64,000 nucleotides of DNA from Candidatus Electrothrix communis (GTDB lineage Bacteria; Desulfobacterota; Desulfobulbia; Desulfobulbales; Desulfobulbaceae): NCBI GenBank assembly GCA_030644725.1, contig CP130629.1:248001-312000 (forward strand), in the 5' to 3' direction. The stretch's first letter is position 1. Every line of letters begins with the position of its first letter. Below are positions 8,275 through 16,424 of the stretch, one piece after another. The notes under the pieces are model-generated. The model was not told the origin of the DNA. It ran no database searches and saw only the letters and a program-made list of their open reading frames with translations. Both the position numbers and the translations under genes were made by a program.

Positions 8275-9022
8275 GCTCGTGTCCTCCGGTACCGCAACGA
8301 TGGTCATGGCGAATCATACGTAAATCACCGCCGTACATGTCGCGGAGCAGCTCACCGGTCAGCTCGCTGGTCGGGTGGACATAGACCTGGTTATTAACGC
8401 AGATCACTCGTTGAAAAAAACTGGGGGATACGCCTATTTCATGGGTCACCATGAGGATGATCATATTTTTATTGAGTTCAGCCAGCAGCGTAAAGAGCTG
8501 TTCTTCTGAGCGGTTATCCAGGCTGGCGGTTGGCTCGTCAAGGATGAGGATATCGCCTTCCGCAGCCAAGGCGCGGGCAATGAGCACTCGCTGTCGTTGC
8601 CCTCCAGAGAGAGCGGAAAAAGAGCGTTGGGTCAGGTGAGCCAGATTGACGGCATGCAGGGCCTCCAGGGCAACTTCCTTGTCATGACGGGTATAACGAC
8701 CGCTAAGGGAGTTGCCGATTCGTCCCATGCAAACCACCTCCAGGACAGAGATGGGGAAATTGGGATCATAGCGGGCATGCTGAGGGACATAACTTATCCG
8801 GGTGCGCTCCTGCTCCGGCTGGTTGCCATAGACGAGGACAGTGCCCTGGTTCGGACTCACCAGGCCGAGGATTACTTTAATCAGCGTGGTCTTGCCGCCG
8901 CCGTTGGGTCCGACAATAGAAGCGGAATCCCCAGGGAAAATATCCAGATGAACATCGGTGAGTACCGGAATGTCATCATACGAATAACTGAGGTCTCTGA
9001 TCTGGACAGCAGCATTTTTCAT
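8267..9022 (-). CDS. znuC: Zinc ABC transporter ATP-binding protein
   Basis: 251 residues. Walker A GPNGGGKTT, Q-loop YVPQHARYD, signature LSGGQRQR, Walker B ILILDEPTASLD and switch His VTHEIG are all present. It powers metal import by ZnuB. The C-terminus is His-rich (RHDHRCGTGGHEHD), common in zinc systems. It lies 20 bases after znuA and overlaps znuB by 8 bp, giving the order znuA-znuC-znuB on the minus strand. Confidence 0.9.
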   Translation of the reverse strand: MKNAAVQIRDLSYSYDDIPVLTDVHLDIFPGDSASIVGPNGGGKTTLIKVILGLVSPNQGTVLVYGNQPEQERTRISYVPQHARYDPNFPISVLEVVCMGRIGNSLSGRYTRHDKEVALEALHAVNLAHLTQRSFSALSGGQRQRVLIARALAAEGDILILDEPTASLDNRSEEQLFTLLAELNKNMIILMVTHEIGVSPSFFQRVICVNNQVYVHPTSELTGELLRDMYGGDLRMIRHDHRCGTGGHEHD

Positions 9023-9042
9023 GGGGAATATCTCTTCGGCCC

Positions 9043-9981
9043 CTATCGGGGCACGAGCGCAGTTTGTATGGCCTTGGCCATTTGCCTGAGGTTCTGTTCG
9101 ATATCTTCCGCCAAAGGATCCAGTCCTGCAAGCGTACCCTTGATAGCTTGGGCCACGGTCTGGGCATTTCTCCGGTCAAATTGGGGTTGGACAAAGAGAA
9201 TTTTGACCTTGTCCGCCTTTGCCTTTTTAACCAGGGCATAGAGCTGCTTGGGCGAAGGGGCCTTTCCTTCGATTTCCACCGCCTCTTGATGCAGGCCGTA
9301 GGCATGGGCAAAATAACCGAATGCAGGATGAAAAACGAAAAAGGTTGCGCCTTGGAACGGGGCGAGCTGTTGCCCCAGTTCTTGATGGAGCAGGGTTAAC
9401 CGTTCTTTGAGGGCTTGAAGATTCTGTTGATAGGCAGCAGCATGTTTTGGATCTGCTGTTGTCAGAGCCTCTGTCATGGCCGAGGCCATTTTTTCTACAT
9501 TACGTGGATCGAGCCAGAGATGCGGGTCTGCATGTTCCTGGGGCTGCTCTGTTTCCTCATGTCCGTGTCGGTCATGTTTTTCATGATCTGCTTCATGGTG
9601 ATGGGCTACCATAGGAATTTTTTTGATGCCCGTTGTCACGTCAATGAGCCGGAGGACGGTGTCTTTATTTTTATGACTGTTTATTTTTCGCGCGATTTCC
9701 TGTTCAAAGGGCATTCCCACTGTAAAATAGAGGCGGGAGCGAAATAAGGCGGTCATTTTTTCTGGGCTTGGCTGGTAGGTATGCGGCTCCTGTCCCTTAT
9801 CCAACAGAACCTGGGTACTGACGAAATCACCACCCAGTTGCTCAACTATCCATTTTTGCGGGCCAATGGAGACAAAGACGGGCAAGGGTACGGTCTTTGC
9901 CGGAAGATTTGCCGGAAGCATTGCGGTTGAGAGCAGGAAGAAACAACTCAGAAAAAAAAATGTACGTGCTTTTGCTTGCAT
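9043..9981 (-). CDS. znuA: Zinc ABC transporter periplasmic substrate-binding protein
   Basis: 312 residues, cluster A-I (ZnuA/TroA) binding protein. Residues 1-28 form a signal peptide (cleavage near LPAKT). EPHTYQPSPEKM holds the first metal-binding His; the loop HHHEADHEKHDRHGHEE is the His-rich loop typical of zinc- rather than manganese-binding members; HADPHLWLDP and FHPAFGYFAHAYGL hold the further ligands. It captures periplasmic zinc and passes it to ZnuB. First gene of the znuACB operon; a dyad upstream (10026-10040) may be regulatory. Confidence 0.9.
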   Translation of the reverse strand: MQAKARTFFFLSCFFLLSTAMLPANLPAKTVPLPVFVSIGPQKWIVEQLGGDFVSTQVLLDKGQEPHTYQPSPEKMTALFRSRLYFTVGMPFEQEIARKINSHKNKDTVLRLIDVTTGIKKIPMVAHHHEADHEKHDRHGHEETEQPQEHADPHLWLDPRNVEKMASAMTEALTTADPKHAAAYQQNLQALKERLTLLHQELGQQLAPFQGATFFVFHPAFGYFAHAYGLHQEAVEIEGKAPSPKQLYALVKKAKADKVKILFVQPQFDRRNAQTVAQAIKGTLAGLDPLAEDIEQNLRQMAKAIQTALVPR

Positions 9982-10025
9982 TCTATCGGAGGGGAAACGA
10001 GTTCAGCCTGTATGTAAAAGGCAAT

Positions 10026-10040
10026 AATAATATGATTATT
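10026..10040. promoter_or_regulatory. Possible metal-regulator (Zur-like) dyad upstream of znuA
   Basis: AATAAT-ATG-ATTATT is a perfect 6-bp inverted repeat with a 3-base centre, 45-59 bases before the znuA start codon. Zinc transporter operons are normally repressed by Zur through AT-rich dyads at this place. The match to any specific Zur consensus is not strong, so the regulator is inferred from location alone. Confidence 0.3.
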
Positions 10041-10107
10041 CAGGGGATAGACAAATTTTGACAGGTAGTAAAGAAAATTATACCTTAAAAAAGAGGGTAT
10101 GTCACGG

Positions 10108-10398
10108 TTATGTCAATTTTTGTGAATCGTGCTCAGCTTGCAAGGCCTGCGCAACAAACTTTCTGATAGCCGCCGGGCCGAGAAAGAATTTACTCAGCCT
10201 CTGCTCTCCGGCCTGCAAGGTCGGGATCATTATAATCCTTTGTTGCAAGGCCTTTCCCGGATTGGTCAGGATATCCACCGACGGAACCTTGAGCTCGGGA
10301 AATTCCCGTTGGAGTTCGGTCAGCAGCTGGCGGACCAGTAGGCAGCGCGGTCAGAGGGCTGAGGTGTAAAAGATAATGCCGGTATCAGGTTTCTTCAT
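10108..10398 (-). CDS. Thioredoxin-fold protein with in-frame UGA (probable selenocysteine, UPRC motif)
   Basis: Read from ATG 10398 with the TGA at 10351-10353 translated as Sec, the frame gives a 96-residue protein: MKKPDTGIIFYTSAL-U-PRCLLVRQLL and so on to TAA at 10108. The UGA falls exactly at the first position of the CxxC active site (Sec16-Pro-Arg-Cys19). The sequence after the UGA stays thioredoxin-like: helix LLVRQLLTELQREF, then VPSVDILTNPGKALQ, and IIMIPTLQAGEQ with the conserved cis-Pro, ending in helix AAIRKFVAQALQ. Such proteins are thiol/selenol oxidoreductases. The start overlaps the mscS stop by 14 bp, suggesting coupled translation. By eye only a weak hairpin (CUGG/CCAG arms, loop UCCG) follows 12 bases after the UGA. 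Alternative: a pseudogene or a base error (TGC to TGA). Confidence 0.7.
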
Positions 10399-11557
10399 CA
10401 GGTGGAGGCTCGGGTTCAGGAGAACGGGTAAGGTCAGCGACCGGGTTCGGACCGGGGTCTGGATCTGTTTCGTCCGTTTCAAAATCCCTGTCAAAATGCA
10501 AGGTACGCTGGGGAAAGGGTATCTCAATTCCCTTCTCTTTAAAAGCGATATGGATCATCTTGAGCAGATGATGGGTTTGCAGCCCCCGCTGAGCAGGTTC
10601 TTCCACCCAAACCAGAAGCTGGAGAAAAATGGATGATTCACCGAAGCTGCGCACTCTTACCCTTGGTTCCGGCTTTTTTTCCAGGGCATGATGCTCCTCT
10701 GCAACCTGAAGCAGGGTTTTTTCCACCGTTCGTAGGTTGCTGTCGTAACTTACGTTGATATCAATACGGATTCGAAAGCTGACTTCCGGGGCGGATTGAT
10801 TGATGATCTTGGTGGTGGACATGATGGAATTGGGTACCGTGATCATCACGTCATCCCTGGTTTTGAGTTTGGTAGAACGAATGCCTAGCTCCGTCACTTC
10901 GCCCCGTTCTCCGGTTCCGAGGATAATATAATCTCCTACTTTATAGGCGGCATCGGTGAACAGAGCAATGCCGCCGAAGAAATTGGCCAGGGTGTCCTTG
11001 GCAGCCAAGGCAATGGCGATACCGACAATACCGGCTGAAGCGAACAGGGGGGTCAGATTGACTTCCCAGATAATCAGCGCCCAGATGATCCCGATAAAGA
11101 GGAGGATGATCCGCGAGATGTTCTTCAGCATGTAGAACCTGGTCTTGTCGAACTTCCGCAGAGCCCATTGGGTATTATTCTCATTCATGACCGTAATCTC
11201 CCGAATCAGGGAGACCCACCAGACCGCTAGAATCAGGGTTTTGATCACGTTGGGAAGAACGGTGTCCCAGGGCGACGGAAATGTCGGTTCCAGGAGAGCG
11301 GCGTGAAGGAGGCCGAGGAGAAGAACAGACAGGACCGACGGACGACGGATGAAGCGAGCAAAATGTTCATCCACATCAAAGCTGGTTCGGGTGGCAACCG
11401 GAAGTAGAATTCTGCTGATAATAATATCAGCCGCCTTGCTCAGAATGATATAAAAGCAGATAACAGTGAAGCGTTGCCCGAACTGATATTGGCCGAGGTC
11501 AGGCAGGGTGGTGCTGAACCAGTGCGTGAAGGCTTGGGGCAGGATACTGACGTCCAT
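10385..11557 (-). CDS. MscS family mechanosensitive channel
   Basis: 390 residues. Three to five membrane segments in the first ~180 residues lead to the MscS pore helix and beta domain: FASAGIVGIAIALAAKDTL followed by ANFFGGIALFTD, then GDYIILGTGERGEVTELGIR and TVPNSIM, all typical of the MscS/YnaI group. It releases solutes on hypo-osmotic shock. The C-terminus is a Pro/Glu/Asp-rich tail (PEPEPPPDEET). The 3' end overlaps the start of the UGA-containing thioredoxin-like gene. Confidence 0.88.
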   Translation of the reverse strand: MDVSILPQAFTHWFSTTLPDLGQYQFGQRFTVICFYIILSKAADIIISRILLPVATRTSFDVDEHFARFIRRPSVLSVLLLGLLHAALLEPTFPSPWDTVLPNVIKTLILAVWWVSLIREITVMNENNTQWALRKFDKTRFYMLKNISRIILLFIGIIWALIIWEVNLTPLFASAGIVGIAIALAAKDTLANFFGGIALFTDAAYKVGDYIILGTGERGEVTELGIRSTKLKTRDDVMITVPNSIMSTTKIINQSAPEVSFRIRIDINVSYDSNLRTVEKTLLQVAEEHHALEKKPEPRVRVRSFGESSIFLQLLVWVEEPAQRGLQTHHLLKMIHIAFKEKGIEIPFPQRTLHFDRDFETDETDPDPGPNPVADLTRSPEPEPPPDEET

Positions 11558-11575
11558 AGTTTTTTTTGTAAAAGA

Positions 11576-11755
11576 TCAGGCGGATTGTTTCGAGGATAAG
11601 GGCTCGGCTTCTTCAATGATCATGATGGGGATACCATTACGAACTGCATAAGAGAGTTGGCAAGTATGGCAGAGCAGGGCTTTTTTGTCTTTGCTGAGCT
11701 CTATTTTGCCTTTGCATTGAGGGCAGGCGAGGATTTCAAGGAGTTCTTTTTTCAT
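11576..11755 (-). CDS. Trm112/UPF0434 family small zinc-binding protein
   Basis: 59 residues from ATG 11755. MKKELLEILACPQCKGKI has the first CPxC pair and LLCHTCQLSYAVRNGIPIM the second CxxC pair and the conserved RNGIPIM tail of the Trm112 family. These proteins bind zinc and act as partners or activators of methyltransferases. A longer upstream frame exists but lacks conservation. It lies 18 bases before mscS, so the three genes 11755-10108 are probably co-transcribed. Confidence 0.85.
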   Translation of the reverse strand: MKKELLEILACPQCKGKIELSKDKKALLCHTCQLSYAVRNGIPIMIIEEAEPLSSKQSA

Positions 11756-11966
11756 ATTTTTTTTGGATGGTTCTCTTGATCGGTAGAGCAGGATCAGCCG
11801 GGTCACCGGATGTTGTTTTGCCGGAGTTACTGAAGCCGCGTAACGTAGTATAATATGGATTTCATGATGCGTTCTCGTATCAGCAGTGTTAAGATTACGA
11901 GAATGCGATATTGTACCAGAAAAAAGAGTTACTGACAGCAAAACAACAAGAGGAACCGGAGAAAAG

Positions 11967-13010
11967 ATGAAAAAACGTATACCGGTAGATCAGGCCGTCG
12001 GTATGGTGCTGCCCCATGATATCACGGAGATTGTCCAGGGGGAATTTAAAGGATGTGCCTTTAAGAAAGGCCATATTCTCCGTCTTGAGGATGTGGAACA
12101 TCTGCGCCGACTGGGCAAGGAACATATTTACGCCCTGGAGCTTTCAGAAGGGGATATCCATGAAAACGAGGCAGCCCGTTTGCTGGCTGCTGCTCTTGCC
12201 GGAGAGGGCGTGGAGTATTCAGATAAGGTGAATGAAGGTAAGGCTTCGCTTCGGGCCTCCTATGACGGCCTGCTCAAGATTGAGAAAGAGGCTCTGTATC
12301 GTTTCAACCTGCTGGGCGAGATCATGTGCTCCACCTTGCATACCGATACCCCGGTGAAAAAAGGGGAGCAGGTCGCTGCCACCCGCCTGATTCCTCTGGT
12401 GGGGGAACGCTCCTTGATTGAAGAGGCTGTGGCCATTGCTACGTCTGTCGAGCCTACCAAAGCTGGAAAGAAGGTCGTCCGGGTTTTGCCGCTGAAAAAG
12501 GTCAAGGCCGGACTGGTAGTCACTGGCAGTGAGGTCTATTACGGCAGGATTGAGGATAAATTCGAAGCAGTGCTGCGGGAGAAGATGACAGAGCTGGGCT
12601 CGGAAGTGGTGCGGGTGGGCTTTGCCCCGGATGATGCAAGCCGCATTGCCGAAGAAATCCGTCTTTGCCTGGAAGCCGGGGCTGATCTGATTATCACCTC
12701 CGGGGGAATGTCTGTGGATCCAGACGATGTGACCCGAACCGGTATCCGCGAGGCTGGGGCTGTTGATACGGTGTACGGTACACCGGTCCTGCCCGGTGCC
12801 ATGTTTCTTGTGGGTCGGATAGGAGATGTGCCGATTTTTGGCCTGCCTGCCTGCGGTATGTTTCATAAAATAACCGTGTTTGATCTGATCCTTCCTCGTA
12901 TTCTCACCGGTGAATCCATCGGTCGGGAGCAGTTTGCCGCCATGGGCCACGGAGGCCTTTGCCGTAATTGTAAACATTGCCAGTACCCGGTCTGTAATTT
13001 CGGTAAATAA
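11967..13010 (+). CDS. Molybdopterin-binding (MoCF_biosynth domain) protein with Cys-rich tail
   Basis: 347 residues from ATG 11967 with AGGA/GGAG upstream. Residues ~1-165 are a MoeA/AIR-like N-terminal region (IPVDQAVGMVLPHDITEI). Residues ~175-320 form the MoCF_biosynth fold: LVVTGSEVYYGRIEDKF, ADLIITSGGMSVDPDDVTR and PGAMFLVG. The extreme C-terminus is GGLCRNCKHCQYPVCNFGK, four closely spaced Cys that could bind a metal or Fe-S cluster. Such proteins are common in anaerobes beside Moco- or W-dependent enzymes; the true reaction is not known. It is the only clear gene here on the plus strand and faces the delta-60 gene downstream. Confidence 0.75.
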   Translation: MKKRIPVDQAVGMVLPHDITEIVQGEFKGCAFKKGHILRLEDVEHLRRLGKEHIYALELSEGDIHENEAARLLAAALAGEGVEYSDKVNEGKASLRASYDGLLKIEKEALYRFNLLGEIMCSTLHTDTPVKKGEQVAATRLIPLVGERSLIEEAVAIATSVEPTKAGKKVVRVLPLKKVKAGLVVTGSEVYYGRIEDKFEAVLREKMTELGSEVVRVGFAPDDASRIAEEIRLCLEAGADLIITSGGMSVDPDDVTRTGIREAGAVDTVYGTPVLPGAMFLVGRIGDVPIFGLPACGMFHKITVFDLILPRILTGESIGREQFAAMGHGGLCRNCKHCQYPVCNFGK

Positions 13011-13067
13011 CCCCTGGTATATTACTGCGGTCTTGTGTAATATCGTATTGTTGGTATATTGTATGTA

Positions 13068-13090
13068 GTAGGGACACGGCGTGCCCCTAC
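13068..13090. repeat. Short GTAGGG palindrome (repeat family 1, short form)
   Basis: GTAGGG-A-CACG-G-CGTG-C-CCCTAC forms a near-perfect hairpin 58 bases after the molybdopterin-binding gene. It has the same GTAGGGG/CCCCTAC ends as the longer elements at 50856, 59113 and 63846. No T-run follows, so a terminator role is uncertain. Confidence 0.6.
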
Positions 13091-13144
13091 CTTCCTGACA
13101 ACAAGACACCATTCCCGTTTATCTTTCTTCTGTAAGAGACTGCC

Positions 13145-16100
13145 ATGAGCCTTTGCCCTATCAAATGCCCGATGAAACTTGTCGCCCTTTGTCTGCTGTT
13201 ATTTTCTGTTTTTACTGCTGAAACCTTTGCTGCCTCCCTTGATACCGGCTTCGGAGATAACGGGAAGGTTGCTGTGGATCTCGGATCATACGGTGACCAG
13301 GCCAATGCAGTGCTTGTTCAGCCTGACGGTAAAATCTTGGTGGGTGGGTCCACCTCCAATACTATTGATTTGGATTTTATGGTTTTTCGGCTCCGTGCTG
13401 ATGGGTCCTTTGATACAGAATTTAATATTGACGGTACCGTCTCCACAGCAGTTGGGTCCCATGATGATGAGGTCTTTGCCCTGGCCCTTCAGGAGAACGG
13501 CAAGATCCTCGCGGCAGGGTACAGCAGCAATAACGGAAGTCGGGATTTTGCAGTGGCTCGTTATAATATTGACGGTTCGCTTGACCGGAAATTCGGTCTG
13601 GAAGGGATGGTGGTGACTGCGGTCAGCGATTCTGATGACGAGATCACCGGTATTGCCGTGCAACCGGACGGTAAGATCCTGATGACCGGGACCGCCTTGG
13701 GCGACGAAGGACGGGTGGTGGTTCTGTCCCGCTACCAGAGCAACGGAACACCGGATCATACCTTTGCCGATGAGGGCTTCACTCTCAGTGCTGTGGGCAC
13801 GGATGCCCGAGCTGAAAGCCTGTTGTTGACCGAAGAGGGACGTATTCTTGTTGCCGGTACCTATAGTGAGGAGAAGAAAAACGAGAAGCAAGAGACCGCA
13901 CTCATGGTGCTTGGTTATGATGAAAACGGCGATTTAGACACCTCCTTTGGTTATGAGGGCGTGACCGTGCCCCTTGATGGCGCTGTGGCCAGTGCCGGCT
14001 ACGGTATGGCGCTCCGGGATGACGGCAGTATTCTGGTTGCTGGCTCTGTCGGAGAAGACGGGACACGGGATGGGGCGTTGTTCCTCTTTGGTGAGGGCGG
14101 GTTGCCGGACAGGACTTTTGGAGATAAGGGGGTTCTGGTTACAAGTGACGAGGGTGATACGGTCTTCTATGATGTCTTAGTGACTGAGGAGATGATTGCG
14201 GCGACCGGGGTGACGGTTGGCGAAGACGGGATGCGCGAGGCTCTACTGGTCACCTATGCAAAAGGGGAAGGCGTGAACAGCGAGCAGCTCTTTCAGCAGC
14301 AGGTAGCGGGTGTCTCAGCAGATGCAGCGGAGGCAGCTGAAGAAGGTTTGCAAGAGACCGAGCCGGTTGCTCAGATCGTGACCACAGAAGTGGATAATGA
14401 AGAAGATTATGCCTTTTCCCTTGCTGCGGCTGATGCAGGCAGTGTGGTTGTGGTCGGTTCCAGCGGTTCCCAGGAGGTCGCCAGTGCTGCGGTCCGTAAG
14501 TATACTATCTTTCAGTCAAGTGTTTCTGGAACATCCTGGAAAACAGCCACTGGTAATGCCTCTGTCCTGACCGGTGAGGCCCAGGACGTGACCCGGACAA
14601 CAGCTCTCATTCCGGGCGAGGTTCTTGCCGGGCTGGGCACGGTGACGGAGCGGGGGGTGGTGTTCAGTATTGATCCTCTTCCTGTTTTGAAAGACGGTGA
14701 GAGTACTACCGATGATACGGCGGACGACACGACGGATGATACCACCGACGATACAACAACCGATGATACTACCTCTGCGAGCGATGAAATCGGGCCGAGC
14801 ATAACCAGCAGCACAGAGAGTTCTTTTTCAACAACAGAGCCGGTTATTTTGGTCGTTTCTACGGATGAGAATGCAACCTGTCGGTACAATGCTCGGTATG
14901 ACGAGGATTATGGGGAAATGGGGGGCATTCTTTCCTCTTCCTTTGGTACAGGGCATCATCTTGTTTTAGGAACGCTTGCGGAAGGGGAGTATACCTTCTA
15001 TGTACGTTGTAAGGATGAAGAAGGGAATTTAAGTACCTCAGGAACCCCGGTAATCTTTGAAGTCTCAGCGGATGACACTGGAGCGCCGGTACGTAGTGAT
15101 CTGTCTCCCAGCGGTACGGTTTCAAGTACTTCTGTCACTCTCAGTTTAAGTACAGATGTTGCTGCAACCTGTAAGTATACAGAGTCTGATTCGAGGATGG
15201 ATTACAATGATATGAAGAAAGAGTTCGATGCTACGGGTGGAACAATCCATTCAGAGACAGTGTCGAGTCATATTGCCGGGGAATCTTATATATACTATGT
15301 ACGGTGCAAAAGCATTTCAACAGGAGCTGTAAATACCACCAGTAGTGAAATTTCTTTTACTGTTGATACCACGCCTCCAGATATTACAGATACTACGGAT
15401 GGTTCGTTTGCCTCAAGTGACTCTGTTGTGCTATCTGTAACGACAGATGAAGAAGCGACATGTAAGTATGACGTTACAGATGATACCTATGACTCTATGA
15501 CAAACGAGTTTTCCTCAAGTTTAGATGGAATGACACATACTGTGGACTTAGGAATAGGAACTCTGTCAGAAGATACACATACTTATTATGTCCGCTGCCA
15601 AGACACAGCAGCAACGCCGAATCAAAACCTAGAGAGTACGGTAATCTCTTTTGAAGTTACTGCTCAACTTAATACTGAAAATTCCACAGACTTCTATGCA
15701 GCTCAAGATTTTCCTGCTGCTGATATGCGGAACATTTTCAGTATGAGTCTGGAAACCGTGGGCAACCTGTTCATCAGCACCGCTATCGCCCAAGATGACA
15801 CGAGCACGACGACGACTACTACCGATAGCAGCACCGACACCACTGACGCAGACACCGAGGATAGCGATTTCTTAGAAGAGGGCAATGTTGAGGAAGGCTC
15901 AGGTACCGGCAAGTTCACCGCCAGACTGGAAGACCTCAAGCCCGGCACCTTTTTCTATGCCCGAGCCTATGCCGTGGTTGGTGGCACCACCTATTACGGT
16001 AATCAAATCGGTTTCCAGGCCGCAGATTCCTGCTTTGTGGCCACAGCAGCCTATGGTTCTCTCTTTCATCCCGCAGTCCAACTCCTTCGGGATTTCCGGG

Positions 16101-16360
16101 ATCGCTTTATGCTCGACAACCCGGTGAGTCGTTCTTTGGTGCATTTGTATTATCGCTATTCTCCGCCCATTGCCGACGTCATCAGCAGCAACACGATCTT
16201 GCGCCCCGTCACCAGGGCTCTGCTGATGCCCATTGTCGGTTCAGCGTGGCTGACCATGCGCTTTGGTTGGTTGTGGTTAATCCTGCCTGCGGCGGCTATG
16301 GCTCTGTTGAGCTGGCTCGGAATGCGGAGGATGCAGGTAGTGCGAAAGGAAGAGTTGTAA
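13145..16360 (+). CDS. Large secreted delta-60-repeat protein with CFI-box C-terminus
   Basis: 1071 residues. A signal peptide (LVALCLLLFSVFTAETFA) is followed by about six delta-60 repeats (residues ~32-400) of the type LDTGFGDNGKV...AVLVQPDGKILVGG, expected to fold as beta-propeller-like blades. Then come a Thr/Asp linker (DDTTDDTTDDTTTDD) and three ~85-residue Ig-like repeats, each with ATCKY or ATCRY near the start and YYVRCK or YVRCK near the end, so one disulfide per repeat. After a second Thr/Asp linker the tail has CFVATAAYGS (CFI box), then hydrophobic helices and a basic end (MRRMQVVRKEEL), a sorting-type C-terminus. A surface or secreted structural/adhesive protein is likely. Confidence 0.75.
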   Translation: MSLCPIKCPMKLVALCLLLFSVFTAETFAASLDTGFGDNGKVAVDLGSYGDQANAVLVQPDGKILVGGSTSNTIDLDFMVFRLRADGSFDTEFNIDGTVSTAVGSHDDEVFALALQENGKILAAGYSSNNGSRDFAVARYNIDGSLDRKFGLEGMVVTAVSDSDDEITGIAVQPDGKILMTGTALGDEGRVVVLSRYQSNGTPDHTFADEGFTLSAVGTDARAESLLLTEEGRILVAGTYSEEKKNEKQETALMVLGYDENGDLDTSFGYEGVTVPLDGAVASAGYGMALRDDGSILVAGSVGEDGTRDGALFLFGEGGLPDRTFGDKGVLVTSDEGDTVFYDVLVTEEMIAATGVTVGEDGMREALLVTYAKGEGVNSEQLFQQQVAGVSADAAEAAEEGLQETEPVAQIVTTEVDNEEDYAFSLAAADAGSVVVVGSSGSQEVASAAVRKYTIFQSSVSGTSWKTATGNASVLTGEAQDVTRTTALIPGEVLAGLGTVTERGVVFSIDPLPVLKDGESTTDDTADDTTDDTTDDTTTDDTTSASDEIGPSITSSTESSFSTTEPVILVVSTDENATCRYNARYDEDYGEMGGILSSSFGTGHHLVLGTLAEGEYTFYVRCKDEEGNLSTSGTPVIFEVSADDTGAPVRSDLSPSGTVSSTSVTLSLSTDVAATCKYTESDSRMDYNDMKKEFDATGGTIHSETVSSHIAGESYIYYVRCKSISTGAVNTTSSEISFTVDTTPPDITDTTDGSFASSDSVVLSVTTDEEATCKYDVTDDTYDSMTNEFSSSLDGMTHTVDLGIGTLSEDTHTYYVRCQDTAATPNQNLESTVISFEVTAQLNTENSTDFYAAQDFPAADMRNIFSMSLETVGNLFISTAIAQDDTSTTTTTTDSSTDTTDADTEDSDFLEEGNVEEGSGTGKFTARLEDLKPGTFFYARAYAVVGGTTYYGNQIGFQAADSCFVATAAYGSLFHPAVQLLRDFRDRFMLDNPVSRSLVHLYYRYSPPIADVISSNTILRPVTRALLMPIVGSAWLTMRFGWLWLILPAAAMALLSWLGMRRMQVVRKEEL

Positions 16361-16386
16361 GGGAGGCTGAGGAAATAAGATCCGTT

Positions 16387-16421
16387 GTAGGGGGGTGGGG
16401 TAATTCATGAATTACCCCTAC
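16387..16421. repeat. Palindrome between convergent genes (repeat family 1)
   Basis: The core (16397-16418) is a perfect 22-bp palindrome, GGGGTAATTC/ATGAATTACCCC apart from the shared centre, framed by GTAGGGG and CCCCTAC. It lies between the convergent delta-60 gene and the ABC ATPase gene, 4 bases from the latter's stop, and could act as a bidirectional terminator. A related core (GGCAATTCATGAATTGCC) lies at 33091. Confidence 0.6.
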
Positions 16422-16424
16422 GAT

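Noticed and set aside
10058-10369. 103-codon plus-strand Cys-rich frame
   Set aside because: Antisense to the UGA-containing thioredoxin-like gene, which has clear fold motifs; the plus frame has none.
12219-13112. 297-codon minus-strand frame over the molybdopterin-binding gene
   Set aside because: Antisense shadow; no start signal or family resemblance.
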